The translations under genes were made by a program, and so were the position numbers. A stretch of 64,000 nt of DNA, from assembly GCA_036023115.1 (NCBI GenBank), contig JAYKKT010000040.1, positions 4,027,501-4,091,500 of the forward strand, read 5' to 3'. Below are positions 51,601 through 62,372 of the stretch, piece after piece. The stretch's first letter is position 1. Each line of letters opens with the position of its first letter. The notes under the pieces are model-generated. The model worked only from the letters and a program-made list of their open reading frames with translations, was not told where the DNA came from and ran no database searches. The DNA is from Brasenia schreberi. Lineage: Eukaryota; Streptophyta; Magnoliopsida; Nymphaeales; Cabombaceae.

Positions 51601-54600
51601 AAAGCCTTCCATTTTAGATTGATTGGTTGCAGTTTCTTGTTTACTTAAATGACAGCTTAAGGAAATAGGAGTGAGAAGCAGAGAAAGCATTGAAGCTGCT
51701 AAACCTGCTGAACAGACAACAGAAAAGAAGAAGGGTTTGGTTGACTGGATAACCATGATAAGGCCCGTAAATGAGGAGAAAGACCACTGGGTATGCTTCT
51801 GAAAGATGCAATAGAGTTACGCATTTGTGTGTTGCTGTCATTAGGTTGTGTCTCACGCAGATTCAGATTTTGTTTGTCAAAGTATCTTATATTCATAAAA
51901 GTATTGTATGCCTATACATAAAATTGTCCTGCATTTACTACCTTTTCAATGCGTTTCTACTCTTCAGTTGTTCCATCTAATATCTAAAAGGTTACTAGCT
52001 TTTTCCTTAAGAGAATGATGGAATAGCAGTAGCTTGTCATCTAGTGCATGCAACTCCTCTCTACTTTTGGATGAAATAACTGAATGAAGTAATTCACTAG
52101 AAGTGTTTTCTACATTCATTTTTTTCATATTTTAAAATCTTGTTTATATGTTATTGGGTTTTAATGATATCATCTTCATCAAGCCCATCAATAATTAAAT
52201 TAGGTTATTTAATACTACCATCAACATAATCCCAATAAAAATATTTTTCATTATTCTTGCTCAACTTTGATAGTAATCTGGGTGAAGCAAATACTGAAAC
52301 ATTTCACTTCTTTCTTCCATTTCTCACAAAAAACAAGTTTTCGAGGATTATCTCAACTTTGGAATAGCAAAGGTAAGAAAACAAAACTTACTTTAAGCCA
52401 GACACACTTCCCAATGCAGTCATGCCCGATATATTTCTTGCGCGTAGGATATGATACTACATAATAAAAATGATTCTTGAGGAATCCCAACCAATCGTCA
52501 ATTGAACAAACTGAGAGTAGCCAATAAACAAATCCACTAAAAGTAAGTGTTTGAATGCTTAATACAAGTCGAATAACAAGCAATCAAAGGTTTTAAACAA
52601 GTGTTAAAGTGATGCAAAAATCATCTTTTATTAATAGGTAAGAGGCTCTATTTATAAAGCAAATGTACGAGTTTATTTTAGACGGATGCAGCCGGTCATT
52701 GGGGGTCTCCCCAATGGCTATATTGACTAGCCGTTGGGTACTAGGAGGCCCCCAACTGCTGGCTGAGGGTGGCCAGAGACCTGATGGCCCTGGCTATCCA
52801 TCACGCAAACACAGGCCATAGTGGCCCGTCCTATTACATTTTAACAGTTTCTACTTATGTGATGAGAATCCAATTAACATCTGTGGTGTGAACCAGAATA
52901 GTGGGAGAAGGGAACTCTAATAGAATTAGTTTCTAATAGTGGCGAAACAAATTTGCCCATTAAATCTAGATTCTGCTATGCATGTCCATTTGACTAACAG
53001 GAATTTGTTTTCTTAGATATTTAAGATGTCTGATTATGGTCTGGATGGCTTCACAATGTTGCTTATTCTTTTCTCTTCTATGCATATCATTTGCTTATTG
53101 TTCGTACAAGAATTGTATTAAAAAATAAATGATACAAAATTTGTTTTTAATGCTACCAGGTCCCTGATGAAGCAGTGTCAAAGTGCAACTCATGCGGATC
53201 AGATTTTGGAGCTTTTAATCGCAAGGTTATGGATTTTCTTCTTGCTTGGACTTTGTATTACGTGTCCTTGTTGGTGCAAATGAAGCCTTCATTTTATAGT
53301 TGATTTACTCGTGGTTATTTATCATCTCTTTGCTATTATCAGCATCATTGCAGGAATTGTGGAGACATATTTTGTGACAAGTGCACCAGTGGTAGGATTG
53401 CCCTTACCAACGATGAGCAAGCTCAACCTGTGAGAGTTTGTGACAGATGCTTGGTATGATTGTTTTTTCTCATGTCAATGGCCTATCCGGTTTACCCTTC
53501 AGGATAATGTCTCCTACGAACCATACAACTTTAGTCAAGACGATTTGTTGGTTGCTAGAGATGCTGCCAAAACTTTAGTCAATATGCATGGATTGCCGAT
53601 TGCTTACTGTGGTGCCAAACCCTTGAGTATCGTGCTGCTTCTATGGAAGCAGACAGTGATTTTAAGATCTTATCATTCCAATGCAATTGTATTCCATAAT
53701 GGCCAGAGGTTGGTTTGGTACCCAACTGTGTCATCTAAGTCATTTCTGTTGATGCGGCTTGAACTTTGTGATGGACCTGAATTGTTACCCGACCAAAAAA
53801 AAGTTGTGGACACAAAGTGTGCATCAAGCATAGAGGTTCATGTTGGACACGGAGTGCATGGGTCGATAGGAAACATCCTTGTGTAATTATCTCTTTCCGA
53901 TATTTTGTAAGGGAACATATAAAAGTGATCTGCATAGGAGTTGGGGTTTAGGATGTCAGCAACAATCGTGGATTACACATCTTTGGCCCGACTCCGTAAA
54001 CCGTGTGCTTTTGTTCTTCTCTTGTTTTACGATTCTGTAAACCGCTTTGTGTGTGTTCTTTCAAATTGTATTTACCAGTGTTCAGGAAACTCGACTGGTA
54101 AAAGAACCGGGTAAAACATCGATTCACTAAAAAGAGAGGCTTGACTGAGGTCAAATCAGTGCTGAACAAGTAACAATTAATTATATATATACATATATTT
54201 TGTATTATTATATGTCGATATTATTTATTGAAAAATAAAAATAAAGAACCTTATGTTTATCAAATAACGCAGCTTCAATATAATTCTGTGAATTAACTAC
54301 CTCCAAATAAAATAGACTTTGAAAACCCATTTAAATCAATAAAAGAAAATAACTACACTTTTTATTTTGGAAAAAACAAAAATATAGATGGAAAAGATAT
54401 CAAAACTAATTGAACTGGCTGGTCCCTGGTTCCTGTTTACTTGTTCAACTGGCCCCTTGACCGGTTTTCTCTTAACCGATCCAACATGGACTGGATCATG
54501 GTCAAGCTCCCGGTTTGACTGGCCATTCTGGTCCACTTTCACAAACAAAGTTGTTGTGAAACTTACATGTAATCATTGTCGAATATGATTGTGATATCCT

Positions 54601-56200
54601 CTTTAGAGTTTTCTCTTTGTTTTATGTATATAGTGTTAGGTTTTTCGTCGACGCAGAAAATATGCAAAATCACCTTTGCCTTCCTTCTAGTAGAAAAATA
54701 TGCAAAATCATGTTTCTATTAGTAAGAAAATTCAGGTTCTGGTATGAGATTCTCTGGAGAGAGAGAGAGGCTTGGATTTTGACTCACAACTTTTCTCTTT
54801 TGTCTATTTTTTTTACCATGATTTTAGAATCTTGACCCACTCAAAGAGTGTCAGTTTAGTGGTGTTGGAGGAAATATCAGGCTTCCCATTCCATTAAGAG
54901 ATTTCATTGTTTTCGGTGCAGGCTGAAGTAACCCAGAGGCTGAGTGGTGCGAAAGAAGCTGCTAAACCACTTGCAGTACAGAGCCATGAAGACCTAGCAA
55001 AGAAGCTTCAGGTACTGTATGAACCAGCAGTAGTGAAAATTTGAATTGATCATGTGGAGGTGCATTTTCAGATTTTTTGTTGTAGAACAAAGACAATTCC
55101 CTACGCTTTCTATGTAGATCTGGGCGACATCATTGAAGCACTTCCTGTATCTGCATTTGCGACATTAGCTAATGTCTTTAGTTATGTAGTAGAGATCGTT
55201 AATCGTCAAACCCTGAGTGTCTTAGTTTTGTCTCTTCTTTTCCGTCTGTTTCTTTTCCCTTGATGCTATATGAGCAACAATAACAAAAAACAACTAAGCC
55301 TTTTCCCATACTAGACGGGGTCTGCTCCTTGCTCGAGATTTCTCAAAAAGTCTCAGCAAGGGATTTTCCTGTTAATTTAATGGTACTTTCAAGTTACGAC
55401 TGAAACCATTTAATAGAGCTTTTCTCGTTATTTCTAGTGTCCCTGGACTTTGTCTGTTTCCATTAAGCAAATGCCCTCACCCTTTCTAATTTCTAAGACT
55501 CATGATTCAGTTTTATTGTCAGCTTTTTCATCTTACCTTTATAGACATCTGTTAACTATTTCCTCATTGTGCTCAATATAGAGTAACCTTACAGCCTCCG
55601 ACACATGCCAAGTCTTCATTATGTTGAGCATCAAAGATGCGATTATGGAAACAAAGATTTGTTTGGTGGTCAGTTTATTGTATGAAACTAAGAAAATGCA
55701 ATAACGGTTTTTGCAGTTGAATAAAGAATTGTTATATGTTTCTTTGGTACTTCTATGTATTGCATATGTGGATGTCATGTTTATCAAATCATGATTGAAA
55801 TCTGGATTTGTTTTCTGGCCACAGGAAGAAATGGATAAGAATCGCAGATCATCATCAGGTGAGCTTATTGATACCCGATGTTTTCCATTAGCATCTGCCC
55901 CAAGTCACCACAAGTAGTCTTCTTCCTCTGATCAATCATACCATGCATGGCAGGTTCTAGAACGAGTTCTGATGGATCCGGGAGAAGGATGAGAGAAGTT
56001 GCATGCCCAATATGCACCGTCCATCTGCAGGTTGGTTAGCTCTTCGACGCTTTCAGTGAACTTCTTTTCTCTCGCAAAAACCTTGACAAGTCATTCCATG
56101 CCTTAATTGCTTCCTCTTGTAGGTCCAAGTTCCGAGCTTAGGATCGGAGACCATAGAGTGTGGAGTCTGTCAACACCCCTTCCTTGTGAGTGCACATTGA
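45638..56200 (+). CDS. FREE1: FYVE-domain ESCRT protein FREE1/FYVE1
   Basis: Ten exons give 530 residues: 45638-46420, 50407-50493, 50583-50714, 51656-51790, 53160-53225, 53343-53453, 54922-55011, 55825-55858, 55954-56030 and 56123-56200, with GT-AG borders. The N-terminal 200 residues are Pro/Ser/Tyr-rich, with SAPPY (31-35) like the PTAP-type motifs that bind VPS23. The GVYAYDGGSVEPYG block is typical of plant FREE1. The FYVE finger (about 379-438) has WVPD, RKHHCR (400-405), RVC (432-434) and eight Cys (388, 391, 404, 407, 412, 415, 434, 437). A short helix (KKLQEEMDKN) and a C-terminal two-CxxC segment ending FLVSAH follow. FREE1 is a plant-specific ESCRT component that binds PI3P and ubiquitin and drives multivesicular body sorting, vacuole formation and autophagy. 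MQQG is the first in-frame ATG and matches the family start. Arabidopsis FREE1 is about 70 residues longer, in the N-terminus. Intron 1 (3,986 bp) is swollen by LINEs. Confidence 0.95.
47485..47865 (+). mobile_element. RTE LINE fragment in FREE1 intron 1
   Basis: The plus strand keeps words of the RTE C-terminal coding region, such as GGTAAATATTATAAAGTAGC, ATTGGTGCAGTACCATGGAA and GGAAGAAGATGATGAAAGC. Its terminal piece (AAGAATCCATGTAGG) reappears at 48926-48995, on the other side of a minus-strand LINE. Confidence 0.55.
47868..48925 (-). mobile_element. 5-prime truncated RTE LINE inside FREE1 intron 1
   Basis: The 3-prime end lies at low coordinate with a (CAA)n stretch, the reverse of the TTG-type tail of RTE elements. 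A 96-codon reverse-transcriptase frame (48813-48526) has GLHQGSTLSPCLF, then MLFADDIVLVEES with the catalytic Asp pair, then KLELWR. It is the best preserved LINE in the window but lacks the N-terminal endonuclease and much of the enzyme. It is oriented against FREE1 transcription. Confidence 0.8.
52370..52846 (-). mobile_element. LTR-like insertion in FREE1 intron 4
   Basis: The minus strand starts TGTTAAAATGTAATAGGACG at 52846 and contains TTTATAAATAGAGCC (TATA-like) followed by AATAAAAGATG (polyadenylation-like), in the order expected inside an LTR. The low-coordinate end and a target duplication were not found, so extent is uncertain. Confidence 0.4.
55268..55335 (-). mobile_element. Short RTE LINE end in FREE1 intron 7
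   Basis: ACAACTAAGCCTTTTCCCAT followed by ACTAGACGGGGTCTGCTCC is the conserved 3-prime end of the RTE family, here as a very short remnant. Confidence 0.55.
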
Positions 56201-56454
56201 CAAAGGATATCTGCTTCATTCAATAATCTTAGCTTCTTCTGCCATCTCCAATACTGCCTCCACTTTGAATTATAGTAATGGATTCTAGCTCTAGGCTCTT
56301 GTATGTACTGAACGTTCTAAGATTGGGCTTTTGAAGACAGCTATCAGATTATAAGATCAACAGTCTGGTGAACCATTTGTTTACAAGCAGTAACATCCTG
56401 CATGTCATTAATTTTTATTTGACGATGATAAAATAGCAGATGTACTCTAGTCTG

Positions 56455-56560
56455 ACATCCTAAACTGTTTGGTGTCTCTTGCGAGTCGAACTCCCCACCA
56501 GGAGCAAGGGCGTCAAAGCGCCTAGCCGTTGGACTAATGTTCTCTGGGTGGGCATCTCAG
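56455..56560 (-). repeat. tRNA-derived SINE copy
   Basis: The reverse strand reads TTAGTCCAACGGCTAGGCGC (A-box) and TGGTGGGGAGTTCGACTCGC (B-box) with tRNA-like spacing. It lies 260 bp past the FREE1 stop. Confidence 0.6.
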
Positions 56561-56564
56561 TATC

Positions 56565-57865
56565 TGTACTGCTTATCATACTGGTAAGCAACCAATTGAA
56601 AAATTCAAGATGAGATTGGATTGGATTGGATTGGATCCTTCACTTTGCCACACATAAGAGTACAAATAGATGGGCAGATCGAAATATGATTCTGGACTCG
56701 ATATTCAGCACAACCAATGCATTATAGCACTTCCGGGTACTTTCCAGGATGATAGCCACAGTTGGGAGCCAGGTGGACCCACTATACGGCTAAAGCTCTC
56801 CAACCACTGTTAAGACCTTCACTTAAAGGAAACAAGTTCCGAACCGATTGAACTAACCTGTCATGAAATGAGTTTAAACATGGTAATTTTTTTTGGGCAA
56901 GTTAGTAGGACCAAGTGTTCAGATTCATTGGATGATCAACAGACATTTGTTTTGAAGTGATTCGGTACTTCTTCCCCTTAAGCAAGGTCTTGAGCGACTT
57001 GTGAACGGAGAAAACCAATACTGGAAGAGCTTTACTTACCCCCACAGCGCGCCCACCCGTCTCAAGTGAGATTAGTTGAGGTCCTTGTGGGCTTCTGGAT
57101 ACCCATGTCGTAGACAAAAACTTTATACCTTCGCAGGACCGCCCCTGGTCTGTCACTAAGTATGGGAAGTACTGCTTCTATCATGACATTACTTCAGTTG
57201 CAACCAAGGTTGCACGTTGGCATTTACCACAGTACAGGTGGTAGCGTTATTGGCTTCAATGCTTGGTTGAGGAAAGGTAAGTCAACTTTGAATCCAGTGG
57301 AAGCACAAGCCATCATTTTTACCATTTGTTTCCACTTTATTTTTTCCTTTTCATTTTTATCTACAAATACACACTATATGTAAAAAGTTTGAATATGATC
57401 GACCATAAGACATGAATGGTAGAATTGGAAAGTAAAAAAAATACACAAGTCTACTTATTCACATCCACATGTAAGAACGGCTAGATTTTCAAACGATCGA
57501 CAAGCATATTGAACTCACCATTTATACATATTGTAGTTTTTTCGGTTTCTTGAGCATGCTTTGAAACTTATCATTTCCCATGTCGTATTTCCGTTTGATT
57601 TGTTTTTGCATTGAGGTGTAAAAATATAAGCTACTTTAACACAAAATGCCACGAGTGGGCAGCTTGAATATGAATTGTTATTAATTCAGCAGACAAACCA
57701 AATAGCATGGTGATTTCCAAGGGGTGACGTCAAGAGGGTCAGGTCTGGTGCCAACTTTGAGTAGCCATGGGCACCGGAAGATACGTAAATGCTTGCCCGC
57801 TCTTTTCGGTGTCTTAGGAATATGGTGCTACGTTTCATTAATGTGCTGCAATCAGTCTGTTTCCA
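56565..57865. other. Intergenic, no gene recognised
   Basis: No family matches on either strand; a short GGATT run (four or five units) occurs near 56620. Confidence 0.4.
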
Positions 57866-58035
57866 CATGAAAAATCCTAGGAAAGCATTTCCTTATAAAT
57901 AGATTTTGGAATTGTTTTCCCATCTGGAATTTCGGTTCTACACTCCAGTACTGTGCTGCAATGGCACAACTTTGAAACGAAATTTCCTAGGAAAACTGTT
58001 CTATAAATCGGTTTGGAACTGTTTTCCCATCTAGG
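57866..58035. repeat. Diverged tandem duplication of about 107 bp
   Basis: TCCTAGGAAA followed by TATAAAT-G-TTTGGAA and TGTTTTCCCATCT occurs from about 57876 and again from about 57985. A 124-codon minus-strand frame crosses it (58248-57877), with no recognisable family; I do not call it a gene. Confidence 0.55.
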
Positions 58036-58960
58036 GACATGATTTTTGTGGAAAATGTTTTCATCTTCAAGCAGCTCTTCACTTCCATGTTGAACGAAGC
58101 GGGACTGTGCATCGGTGATTTTCTCATAACGACGGTCTTCAAATTTCCCAGTCGTTACAGGCAGAGGCAAAAAGTTGGAGCCCACAAAATTCCTCGTTTT
58201 GACACCATGCTTTTTCAAATGCGTCAAATCTTGCTCGTCGAATTCTCCCATTGACAGCCTGCATCAAGGATATCAACCATGGAATGGCATAAAGATGGAC
58301 AAACGATGCTAGGCACTCTGGCAAGTGAGCCCTTCTCATTCTCTATAAGCCTAGCTTATACTGTTGCGCTGTATAATTTTGACGCGAACATCGTTGGAGT
58401 TAGTCTTTGATTTTCTCTTTATATAATAAATGAATTGTTTTACGGTACCTGATAGCTTTTAGGATTGTGGAAAAGGAAAAGCAATGAAATGATATTCATT
58501 CTATGAGCTCTAAAGTTCCAATTTTCCTGACCTAGATTGTAGTTTTTCTTACAAGTTCTGATTCAAAGGCTCTCATTCTGACACGAACAAGCTGTTTTTG
58601 TGGAGGGATGAACGTATCAATATTTTTTTATCAATGTGATAGCAAATGAAAATTGTCCATCAGACCCAAGCATGCATTCTCTACACAAATACTGGGTAAG
58701 CATGAGTTTTACACACACACACAGAAAGAGACTTAGGTGAAAAGTTGTTTGCCATTAAAATGAAGAGCCCCGGCAGAACACGTGAATCCATATGCCAGCC
58801 AATTCAATTCACTTCATTCTCATGTCCAGATGTCCCTGTTTGTTTGCGTCTGTTTGTGTCTCAGAGGGAGGGAGAGAGTTGGCGGTCTTCATTTATTTAC
58901 CTTATTCGATTTGGTATTTAACTTCTCTTAGTCTTCATTTATTACCTTATTTGACGTGGT
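58036..58960. other. Intergenic, no feature seen
   Basis: No gene or transposon recognised. Confidence 0.35.
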
Positions 58961-58965
58961 ACTTC

Positions 58966-58970
<5 letters not shown>

Positions 58971-59052
<82 letters not shown>

Positions 59053-59055
59053 GCA
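58971..59055. repeat. (CT)n(CA)n(CG)n compound microsatellite
   Basis: A CT tract passes into CA and then alternating CG. The CA/CG part is alternating purine-pyrimidine, the type that can adopt Z-DNA. Confidence 0.95.
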
Positions 59056-59287
59056 CAAGCACAATATGTCAACACGGAGCTGTCTTCGGCCATTAACAGG
59101 TTCTTCAGAATGAAAGTCTCTCGTGCAGCTGAATGCCAATCGCGAGATAGCTTGTACGCTTCTTCTCTTCCACCAGTTTATGAAATTAAGTACATCAAAA
59201 AGACTCCTGGCGATTGAAGGCAGTGCGTTAAACGCTACCATTTATGAAGTTAGTTCCTCCAAGACACTGTGAGGAACAGAGTTTCTT

Positions 59288-59405
59288 TGGGTACAGCGGG
59301 AGGCTGAAGCCGGGGGTATACACTACCTGAGAGTCAAACTTGCAATATACAACAATATACAACATGCAAGTCGAGAACCCTACCAGGTGGGCAAAGGCCC
59401 GAAGT
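59288..59405 (-). repeat. SINE copy
   Basis: The reverse strand has CCTTTGCCCACCTGGTAGGG, a GACTCTCAGG B-box-like segment and CCCCGGCTTCAGCCTCCC. A small insertion of repeated ACAATATAC interrupts it. Confidence 0.55.
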
Positions 59406-59439
59406 GCGGAATCCAAATATTTTCTTTTTCTCTATAACT

Positions 59440-59535
59440 GGAGGCCGAAGCCTTAGTATGCACTCCCCATGATTCGAACTCGTGGTCAGCCTTCACACGA
59501 GTAGAGAGCCCCGCAGCTTCCTAAGACAGCTGTTA
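59440..59535 (-). repeat. SINE copy
   Basis: The reverse strand has CCACGAGTTCGAATCATGGG (a good B-box), GGAGTGCATACTAAGG and CTTCGGCCTCC. It follows the previous SINE head to tail. Confidence 0.6.
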
Positions 59536-59639
59536 ACGCATGTGGAAAATCATTTATTGCTGTCTTAACCTTGTTCGATCCTTTTTGAAAAGAAGGTGGC
59601 TATTTAATTCATCTAAATTCCTGCCTCCCTAACTGCCTT

Positions 59640-59701
59640 AGTGATTGCAGCTTCTCTTTCAAACCAGCGTAGTGATTGCAGCTTCTCTTTCAAACCAGCG
59701 C
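59640..59701. repeat. 31-bp perfect tandem duplication
   Basis: AGTGATTGCAGCTTCTCTTT followed by CAAACCAGCG occurs twice in a row (59640-59670 and 59671-59701) with a single difference at the last base; recent. Confidence 0.95.
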
Positions 59702-59709
59702 AGTTTTGG

Positions 59710-60160
59710 TATCACGATGCTTGTCCTCTGAAAGGAGAGCAAGAGGTCTGTTATTTCATATATGGCAACATTGACTCTACATTGCATCATAGCTGTTAGT
59801 TGAGATGCAAATCTGTTCAAAAGTCTGCTGCTCGCGGACTAATGTTCCCTTCAAACTGCTGACATCATAGAACTCAGAGGCTAGTTAGGATCGATCATCC
59901 TCACTCGTAGTGCATATATCTGGACATGGCTGCAAAGATGTATGAAAAAGTCTTGATCGCTTGAACTAGATGTGCTTAGATTAACTCGCATTGTTTGGCC
60001 GACAGTAATTAGTAGACCCACATGCATTTAACCATGTTTAATTGTTAAAAAATGGCAACTGTCCTTCTACGTCAATATATATACATATCACAGGTGTCAT
60101 CCGTCCACCAAGATGCATTTATTTTGATGGCGTCCAAACATATGCATGGGACTAGGTTTT
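59710..60160. other. Intergenic, no feature seen
   Basis: No gene or repeat recognised. Confidence 0.35.
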
Positions 60161-60164
60161 GGCA

Positions 60165-60270
60165 CAACGGACGGGTAGGCTGAAGCCAGATTTACATCCC
60201 GGGTATCGAACTCATGACTTTCAACTTGTGAGTCGACGGTCTTGCCAGGTGAGCTGTTGCTCTTCGTGAA
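60165..60270 (-). repeat. tRNA-derived SINE copy
   Basis: The reverse strand reads AACAGCTCACCTGGCAAGAC, GACTCACAAGTTGAAAGTCA, GAGTTCGATACCCGGGATG and TCTGGCTTCAGCC: all family segments in order, with a near-consensus B-box. Confidence 0.8.
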
Positions 60271-60274
60271 ATGG

Positions 60275-61105
60275 GACTAAGCTTTTCATATGGAAAGAGA
60301 GGCAACCATGATACAGCCTTTAGCTTGATGTTAAGAAAGGTGAAGAAGAAGGTGAATGTGCTTAGCAAGGACTCGTAAAATCCACTTTCCTTTTCCCATA
60401 ATCCACTTGACGAAACCGACCTTGATGATTCAATGCCCAATTCCGTCGAAATCTAACAAGTGCTTTGATGCATCCAATCACAATATGATGTGCTATAACC
60501 AAAGGATGGACTTCATTGTGCGATCCCTTGACACAAGGGTGAATCTTCTTTTATAGTACTAGCTATGTCCTTTTCGTTGGAATATATCATATTTTGATTA
60601 TTGTGGAACTCATCACCTGATACATCAACAGAGAGAAAAAAAGAGCATCAGAATGGGCACCAAATTAGATAGCTTTTGTTGTCCAGAATCCAGTGGCAAA
60701 GCTATCATGGGCATGTTCACTCATGCCCGCGGATGGGGCACAAAGCAGGTCATGTTTCGGTGCATGCTTTGATGTCGTCAGGGTACTATAAAATTAAATG
60801 AAGGAATTTATGATAGTGAAAAGAAAACAATGTAGAAAGCAGAGTAGCTGTAATGCATACGAACATGTAGTACATGAACACATGAAGCTTAACAGCTTCG
60901 ATGGACCCATTCGCTGTCATACTGAAGGATGCATTTATCAGTTTCAAAAAGAAAAACCAAGTATCCAATACTAGAAACAAGTTCGGATCTAGTTCTCACA
61001 TCCATTAAAAACAGTCAGTTCCAAATTTATAGCTCAACATGGTGTAGTTGGCTGCATTTGTTAGCACTCAAGGCGAAGTCCCCACGTTGCTATCTAACCA
61101 GGGTA
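60275..61105. other. Upstream region of GDSL gene, no gene
   Basis: No coding signal. The proximal 100 bp presumably holds the GDSL promoter. Confidence 0.35.
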
Positions 61106-61110
61106 CTCAG

Positions 61111-61121
61111 TTATTTATAGA
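61111..61121 (+). promoter_or_regulatory. Possible TATA box of GDSL gene
   Basis: TTATTTATAGA lies about 95 bp before the GDSL start codon, at a usual TATA distance. Inferred from sequence and position only. Confidence 0.35.
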
Positions 61122-61210
61122 GGCAACTCAGACAAGCATCGATCTCAAATCGAACACCAGGTCTGTTTTTGAGAGTAATTGCGAAAACCAAGTTTTCAAA
61201 GCTCTCAAAA

Positions 61211-62334
61211 ATGCAAATGAAGCTGTTTCTCCTTCTCTTTCTTGCTTTCTTCACGGAAAATTTTCTGGTGCATAGTTCAGTGCCGCCGGCATTGATCGTA
61301 TTTGGGGATTCCATCGTAGATTCCGGCAACAACAACAAGCTAACCACCATCTTCAAGTGCGATTTCGCACCGTATGGAAAGGATTTCGATGGCCAAGTTC
61401 CCACCGGAAGGTTTTCCAATGGAAAGATCATCACTGACATTACTGGTGTGGTGATCCTCTCTTTCAATTTACACAAACGAGTTTTAGTCATGAAAGATAT
61501 GTTAGTCATATGTTATTTTCTTTCATACCAAATACTTCAGATCATTGTCGTACGTCTATCATTTGCTTCTATTCTTACAGATGTTCTGCTGTCTGAGACA
61601 GTGACTCATGAGAGAAACTTCTTCACAGCCCACTTTCCCTAACCAAACATTTTTAAAGAGGAGAGACATCATACTTTTCAAAACTCTCCATGTTTCGAGG
61701 TTCCAAAAGGAGACTCTCTTGAACATTTTGTGACAGAAAATGTTGGACAAAATGTAGAAAACACACCACCCACAGCGTCAGTCAACTGGCAGAGATCTTT
61801 GACTCCTCTGCTACGTGAGGAGTTCGATTCCTTGGGGGTTGCATGCATGGGTGGTAGGCTTCGGCCTCCCTTTGTAACCCAAAGGAAAGTATAGGAAACA
61901 CGCAGAAGTTGATGCTGCAGACGGGTTAATACTTCTTTTGACAAATACTACCCGAGATGCTAGAGAAGCTGTATCATGCACTTGTGCTGCTCTTAAGATC
62001 TGGGCCAAAACACTCGTTAATACTTATTGCAGATAACACGTGTACGAGCAAAGGAAGACGTAGCTGAAAAGACCAATCAAAACAGATCTTCAAGAAAATC
62101 AGGACATGTGGTTGGTAGTAGGAAATGATGCACGACACGACACGACACGTGTTATCTGCAATGAGTGTTTTGGCCCAGATCTTAAGAGCGAGCAGCACAA
62201 GTGCATGATACAGCTTCTCTAGCATCTCGGGTAGTATTTGTCAAAAGAAGTATTAATTTTCCTACTACCAAACACATGTCCTCATTTTTTTGAAGATCTG
62301 TTTTGACTGGTCTTTTCAGCTACGTCTTGTACAC

Positions 62335-62372
<38 letters not shown>

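Noticed and set aside
57877..58248. A 124-codon minus-strand frame
   Set aside because: It runs through a tandem duplication and matches no family; no promoter or splice context.
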